Below are positions 25,634-30,858 of a stretch of DNA of 30,858 nucleotides, one piece after another (the stretch's first letter is position 1; each line of letters opens with the position of its first letter). Both the position numbers and the translations under genes were made by a program. Source of the stretch: DATLMR01 sp035634255 (GTDB taxonomy: Bacteria; Acidobacteriota; Blastocatellia; UBA7656); contig DASQDI010000144.1 in the NCBI GenBank assembly GCA_035634255.1, positions 1-30,858 of the forward strand, written 5' to 3'. The notes beneath the pieces are model-generated. The model was not told the origin of the DNA and did no database searches. It saw nothing but the letters and a program-made list of their open reading frames with translations.

Positions 25634-27205
25634 ATGTCAAACTCTGGAACTTCAATCGCGCGGCCGGAGACCGGACCCGAGGAGTTGTGGACGAGCACGC
25701 TTGCGATCACCTGTTATTTTGCGGCGGCAAAGCTGCTCATCCATTTCGTCTTCAACGGCGGATACGGCTACTTTCGGGATGAGCTTTATTTTCTGGCCTG
25801 CGGAGAGCACCTCGACTGGGGGTATGCCGATCACGCTCCGATGATCGCGCTCGCGGCGAAAGTCAGCCGCGCGGTCCTCGGCGATTCGCTGTTCGCGATT
25901 CGTTTTCTGTCGGCGGTCGCGGGCGCCGTGAAGGTCCTGCTGACGGGCTTGATGGTGAGAGAGTTCGGGGGTGGGCGGTTCGCCGTGGTGCTCGCCTGCC
26001 TGTGCGTGCTTATCGCGCCGGGCTATCTTTCGATTGACAACATGCTTTCGATGAATGCCTACGAGCCCGTCTTCTGGATGGGCGGCGCGTATTTCGCCAT
26101 TCTTGCGATCAATCGCGCGGACGCGCGCTACTGGCTGGGCTTCGGGGCGGCGGCCGGACTCGGCCTTCAGAACAAACACTCGATGCTATTTTTCGGGCTC
26201 GCCATGGTGGCCGGAATGGTCGCAACGCGCGAGCGCCGATTCCTCCTTAATAAATGGCTCTGGGTCGCAGGCGCGCTCGCCTTCATCATCTTTCTGCCGA
26301 ACATCCTCTGGCAATACCGGCATGACTGGGCGACTCTGGAACTGCTTAACAACGTCAAGGCCACGGGCAAAAACGTCTCCCTGTCTCCGCTGGAATTCGT
26401 CGCTCAGCAGGTGTTGATCATGATGCCTCTGACCGCGCCCGTCTGGCTCGCGGGCGTCTGGTTCTTCCTCTTCGATCATGAAGGGAGACGGTACCGGATG
26501 CTCGGGATTGCCTACCTCGTCTCTCTGGCCCTGATGATCCTGATGAAAGGCAAGCATTACTACCTGATCCCCGTCTACCCGATGCTTCTCGCGGGCGGCT
26601 CGGTCTTCTGGGAGAGGCTCTCTGAAAGAAGGCCCCTCGCGCGCCGGCTGAGGTTTGCTTACCCGCTCCTCCTCATCTCCGCGGGAGCGGCGATGTCGCC
26701 GTTCGCCCTCCCCATCCTGCCGGTGGAGAGCTTCCTGAGTTACCAGCAGAGGATCGGCTTCGAGCCCCCCAGAACTGAAGTCGGGCACGCGGGCAAGCTG
26801 CCGCAGCATTTCGGAGATATGCTCGGATGGCCCGAGATGGTCGAAGCCGTCGCGAGGGTTTACAACAACCTGCCGCCCGAAGAGCGCGCGAAAGCCGCGA
26901 TCTATGCGGGCAATTATGGGGAGGCGGGCGCAATCGATTTCTTCGGCCCGCGACACGGTTTGCCCAAAGCCATAAGCGGGCACCAGAGCTATTACCTCTG
27001 GGGGCCGCGCGATCACACGGGCGAAGTCATGATCATTCTGCAATCGGACCGGGCTTCGGCTGAAAAGAGATTCCGGAGCGTCGAAGAGGCCGAAGCCGTC
27101 GGCCATCCGTACGGGATGATGGAAGAGCATTTCACGATACTCGTGGGCCGCGGATTGAAGGAGCCTCTGCCCGAGCTATGGCCGCGTTTGAAGCACTGGA
27201 ATTGA
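25634..27205 (+). CDS. GT39-type membrane glycosyltransferase (PMT/ArnT-like)
   Basis: A 523-residue polytopic protein with about ten hydrophobic helices. The first loop carries the family's acidic pair Asp49-Glu50 in YFRDELYFLACGEHLDWGYADHAP, typical of dolichyl/undecaprenyl-phosphate-dependent glycosyltransferases (PMT_2). The C-terminal soluble domain (about 380-523) includes AAIYAGNYGEAGAIDFFGP, typical of bacterial family members. It would transfer a sugar from a polyprenyl-phosphate donor at the outer face of the inner membrane; the acceptor is unknown. The ATG at 25634 was chosen; a TTG at 25565 lies in the terminator tail and is unlikely. The ribosome site is weak. It is followed after 12 bases by an amidohydrolase. 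Confidence 0.88.
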   Translation: MSNSGTSIARPETGPEELWTSTLAITCYFAAAKLLIHFVFNGGYGYFRDELYFLACGEHLDWGYADHAPMIALAAKVSRAVLGDSLFAIRFLSAVAGAVKVLLTGLMVREFGGGRFAVVLACLCVLIAPGYLSIDNMLSMNAYEPVFWMGGAYFAILAINRADARYWLGFGAAAGLGLQNKHSMLFFGLAMVAGMVATRERRFLLNKWLWVAGALAFIIFLPNILWQYRHDWATLELLNNVKATGKNVSLSPLEFVAQQVLIMMPLTAPVWLAGVWFFLFDHEGRRYRMLGIAYLVSLALMILMKGKHYYLIPVYPMLLAGGSVFWERLSERRPLARRLRFAYPLLLISAGAAMSPFALPILPVESFLSYQQRIGFEPPRTEVGHAGKLPQHFGDMLGWPEMVEAVARVYNNLPPEERAKAAIYAGNYGEAGAIDFFGPRHGLPKAISGHQSYYLWGPRDHTGEVMIILQSDRASAEKRFRSVEEAEAVGHPYGMMEEHFTILVGRGLKEPLPELWPRLKHWN

Positions 27206-27217
27206 AAGGAGAGATTA

Positions 27218-28543
27218 ATGATCCGAAAAAGTACGTCGTTCTTCATTCTGATGCTCGTTATCACGGCGGGAGTCGCGCGCGCGCAGGAGCCGTCCGGTAA
27301 AGGCTCCGTCGTCCTTCGCGCGGCGCGCTTGATAGACGGGACGGGAGCCGGAATCGTATCGAACGGGGTGGTGGTCGTTACGGACAACAGGATAGTCGCC
27401 GCCGGGCAGGAGGGAACTGTGACTGTCCCCCCATCGGCTCGCGTCATCAATCTGGGCGACGTGACTCTGCTGCCGGGCTTCATCGACGCGCACACTCACA
27501 TAATCGGGCGAACGCTCGGGGACCCCGGCGCTGACAACTCCAGCGTGCGGGACTTCCCTTCGTTCGGAGCGATCCTTGGGGTGGGTAACGCGGAGAAGAC
27601 CCTGATGGCCGGGTTCATCACGATCCGCAATGTCGGGGCGGGGAACTTCGATGACATGGCTTTGAGAAAGGCCGTGATGGATGGCTTCATCCCCGGCCCG
27701 CGCATGCAGAATTCGGGGCATTCCCTCGGCATCACCGGAGGCCACTGCGACGAAAACGGCTACAGGCCGGGGTTGATGGATGGGACCTTCAAAGAGGGGA
27801 TCGCCGACGGGGTCGATCAGGTGCGCGCGGCCGTGAGGTATCAGATCAAGTACGGCGCCGACGTGATTAAGACCTGCGCGACGGGCGGGGTCCTGTCGGA
27901 AGGTGACAGCGTCGGCGGCCCGCAGTACTCCTTCGAGGAGCTGAAAGCCATGGTGGACGAAGCGGCCAAACACGAGCGCAAGGTCGCCGCTCACGCGCAC
28001 GGCACGGAGGGCATTAAGATCGCCACGCGCGCCGGCGTAGCCTCGATTGAACATGGCTCGTTCCTCGACGAAGAGGGCGCGAAGCTGATGGCGCGGAATG
28101 GGACTTTTCTCGTCCCGACGCTGATGGCGGGCAATGCTACGATGCGCGCCATCGAAGTCGGCGCGCTCACAGGGTTCCGCGCGGAGAAAGCGAAGCAAGC
28201 CGCCGCCGCGCGCAGGAACGCGATCCGTTATGCCCTCGCGAACAACGTTCCCTTCGCCCTCGGCACCGATTCGGGCGTGAGCGCGCATGGGAAGAACGGG
28301 CACGAGTTCACCCTGATGGTAGAATTCGGCCTGACGCCGATGCAGGCCATAGTGGCGGGCACGCTCAACGCCGCAAAGCTGCTCGGGTGGGAGAAACGCA
28401 TCGGCTCGCTCTCGGCGGGCAAGCTGGCCGACGTCGTCGCGGTGCCCGGCGACCCTTTGAAGGACATAAAGAATATGGAGCGTCCGGTCTTCGTGATGAA
28501 GAATGGGGTGATCTATAAATCGCCCGATGGTAAGCAGCCCTGA
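27218..28543 (+). CDS. Exported amidohydrolase (imidazolonepropionase/Xaa-dipeptidase-like)
   Basis: A 441-residue metal-dependent hydrolase with a signal peptide (1-22, ending ARAQ). The beta/alpha-barrel has a complete binuclear site: His92 and His94 in DAHTH, carboxylated-type Lys218 in DVIKTCATGG, His259/His261 in AAHAHG, His279 in SIEHGS and Asp351 in GTDSG. The C-terminus AGKLADVVAVPGDPLKDI is typical. Close families include Xaa-Pro/Xaa-Arg dipeptidases of the amidohydrolase superfamily, so cleavage of a small peptide or N-acyl amide in the periplasm is likely; the exact substrate is unknown. AAAGGAG precedes the ATG. It is co-transcribed with the glycosyltransferase and the next hydrolase. 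Confidence 0.9.
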   Translation: MIRKSTSFFILMLVITAGVARAQEPSGKGSVVLRAARLIDGTGAGIVSNGVVVVTDNRIVAAGQEGTVTVPPSARVINLGDVTLLPGFIDAHTHIIGRTLGDPGADNSSVRDFPSFGAILGVGNAEKTLMAGFITIRNVGAGNFDDMALRKAVMDGFIPGPRMQNSGHSLGITGGHCDENGYRPGLMDGTFKEGIADGVDQVRAAVRYQIKYGADVIKTCATGGVLSEGDSVGGPQYSFEELKAMVDEAAKHERKVAAHAHGTEGIKIATRAGVASIEHGSFLDEEGAKLMARNGTFLVPTLMAGNATMRAIEVGALTGFRAEKAKQAAAARRNAIRYALANNVPFALGTDSGVSAHGKNGHEFTLMVEFGLTPMQAIVAGTLNAAKLLGWEKRIGSLSAGKLADVVAVPGDPLKDIKNMERPVFVMKNGVIYKSPDGKQP

Positions 28544-28610
28544 AGAACCGGAAGGATTACGGTCGCCGCATCGGAAAACTTTAGCCGATCATTTGAAAGA
28601 GGACTGGGTG

Positions 28611-30292
<1,682 letters not shown>

Positions 30293-30293
<1 letters not shown>

Positions 30294-30326
30294 AGCGCGC
30301 GGCACCCGTAAATGCGCGCGCTTTCA
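30293..30326 (+). terminator. Probable intrinsic terminator of the hydrolase operon
   Basis: AAGCGCGCG (30293-30301) pairs with CGCGCGCTT (30315-30323) across a 13-base loop, followed by a short T-rich end. It starts at the last base of the stop codon. The T-run is short, so efficiency is uncertain. Confidence 0.55.
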
Positions 30327-30378
30327 CGCAGATCGTTTTGCGAAGGGGGTGCCTTGAAACTGGCTCTGAGAGCCTCTC

Positions 30379-30408
30379 TTGACAAGGGGAGTGACGATCC
30401 GGTATCTT
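30379..30408 (+). promoter_or_regulatory. Sigma-70 promoter, first of three tandem
   Basis: TTGACA (30379-30384), an 18-base spacer and TATCTT (30403-30408). The -35 is perfect. It is 108 bases upstream of the next TTGACA. Confidence 0.6.
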
Positions 30409-30486
30409 ACTGAGGTTTGTCTCTAAAGACAAAAGCCGACAGGGAGAGGGCGCGAAGTTTTTATTGAAATTTTTAGAGCCACCCCG

Positions 30487-30515
30487 TTGACAGCGATTGA
30501 TGCTTAATGTATATT
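30487..30515 (+). promoter_or_regulatory. Sigma-70 promoter, second of three tandem
   Basis: TTGACA (30487-30492), a 17-base spacer and TATATT (30510-30515). A run of A/T upstream (about 30458-30475) resembles an UP element. The surroundings (GTTGACAGCG and TATATTAAC) are repeated in the next promoter. Confidence 0.75.
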
Positions 30516-30568
30516 AACTATTAATCGACGTTAAGCAGTCGGTTGCGATTGAAAATAAAATGATAAGA

Positions 30569-30590
30569 GCCGCTTAAAAAAAAGAGCGGC
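30569..30590. repeat. Hairpin between tandem promoters
   Basis: GCCGCT (30569-30574) and AGCGGC (30585-30590) flank an A-rich loop. It ends 3 bases before the third TTGACA. It could terminate read-through from the upstream promoters or bind a regulator. Confidence 0.45.
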
Positions 30591-30593
30591 CTG

Positions 30594-30622
30594 TTGACAG
30601 CGGAAGATATTTAAGCTATATT
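30594..30622 (+). promoter_or_regulatory. Sigma-70 promoter, third of three tandem
   Basis: TTGACA (30594-30599), a 17-base spacer and TATATT (30617-30622), with an A-rich upstream stretch. It is 107 bases after the second TTGACA. Near-consensus strength and its position before a leader suit an rRNA operon promoter. Confidence 0.78.
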
Positions 30623-30629
30623 AACAATA

Positions 30630-30858
30630 CAGCGGAATTAAATAACTCGCTTCAAGCGGAAAAGGTCGAAGGATAATCCTGTCGGCCTCGTTTTGTCGCG
30701 AATGACGCTGAAAAGTTGTAAGAGGTCTTTGAAAACTGGATAGGAAGTGTGAATAACCAGAAGATTCTGAAGAGTGAGGGCCGGGGGCCGACGTAATAAC
30801 GGCCGCCCCTGATGGCCTGGTCTTACCAGGCGGTCTAGGGGCGGGCGAGGTTAACGAC
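30630..30858 (+). other. Probable rRNA operon leader, 16S gene just outside the window
   Basis: About 230 bases with no open reading frame after the strong promoters. GGTCTTTGAAAACTGGATAG (30724-30743) closely resembles the leader commonly found before bacterial 16S genes. A nested hairpin follows: CCGCCCCT (30803-30810) with AGGGGCGG (30837-30844), enclosing GCCTGGT-CTT-ACCAGGC (30815-30831). The 16S start itself (AGAGTTTGATC) is not reached. The call is an inference from leader similarity and promoter strength. Confidence 0.6.

Noticed and set aside
23502..28588. The 14-mer GAAAACTTTAGCCG occurs near 23502 and near 28575
   Set aside because: A repeat of this length is expected about once by chance in a window of this size; surroundings differ.

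Overview
The window is a GC-rich bacterial chromosome segment (about 60% GC by eye). It carries many kinases, TPR proteins, a PQQ-type sugar dehydrogenase, a DUF4331 protein and amidohydrolases with signal peptides. An ECF sigma factor lies directly upstream of a giant Ser/Thr kinase-ATPase-TPR protein. This mix fits Acidobacteriota, probably class Blastocatellia. That assignment is an inference from gene content only; no 16S gene is inside the window.

Layout. Positions 72-4360 (minus) hold the ECF sigma factor and the kinase. A 0.9-kb gap without a convincing gene follows. Positions 5301-11697 (plus) are a signalling operon: CHASE3-PAS histidine kinase, single-domain response regulator, large hybrid kinase with three receiver domains and an HPt domain, and an N-terminally anchored transglutaminase-like protein. 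Positions 11913-14602 (plus) encode a DUF2231 membrane protein, a PQQ-type sugar dehydrogenase lipoprotein and a thioredoxin-reductase-like flavoprotein. Positions 14698-15519 (minus) encode a BON-domain lipoprotein and a small acidic protein. An S41 peptidase (plus) converges on a TPR protein and a DUF4331 protein (minus). Positions 20749-25034 are rich in small genes: an EfpL/YeiP-type EF-P paralogue, a secreted protein made of two copies of one module, a CoA-binding protein, a zinc ribbon, a hydrophilic peptide, a receiver-domain protein, a candidate 35-residue membrane peptide and a small basic/acidic protein. A structured leader ending in a strong intrinsic terminator precedes a GT39-type glycosyltransferase and two amidohydrolases (25634-30293). 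The right edge has three regularly spaced TTGACA promoters and a leader that look like the start of an rRNA operon lying just outside the window.

Most interesting signal. At least seven sites with sigma-54 (RpoN) promoter architecture (GG-N10-GC, mostly TGGCA...TTGC) lie in intergenic DNA. Each points at a small or membrane/secreted protein gene: DUF2231, the acidic 67-aa protein (and probably BON), the duplicated-module secreted protein, the zinc ribbon, the receiver protein, the 35-aa membrane peptide and the 76-aa protein. Together they suggest a local RpoN regulon of small, probably envelope- or stress-related proteins, interspersed with unrelated genes. No sigma-54 activator is encoded here, so its control lies elsewhere.

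Other notable structures are a perfect 44-bp palindrome at 18705-18748, a possible transcription attenuator at 25284-25563, and a D-aminoacylase homologue that lacks canonical metal ligands.
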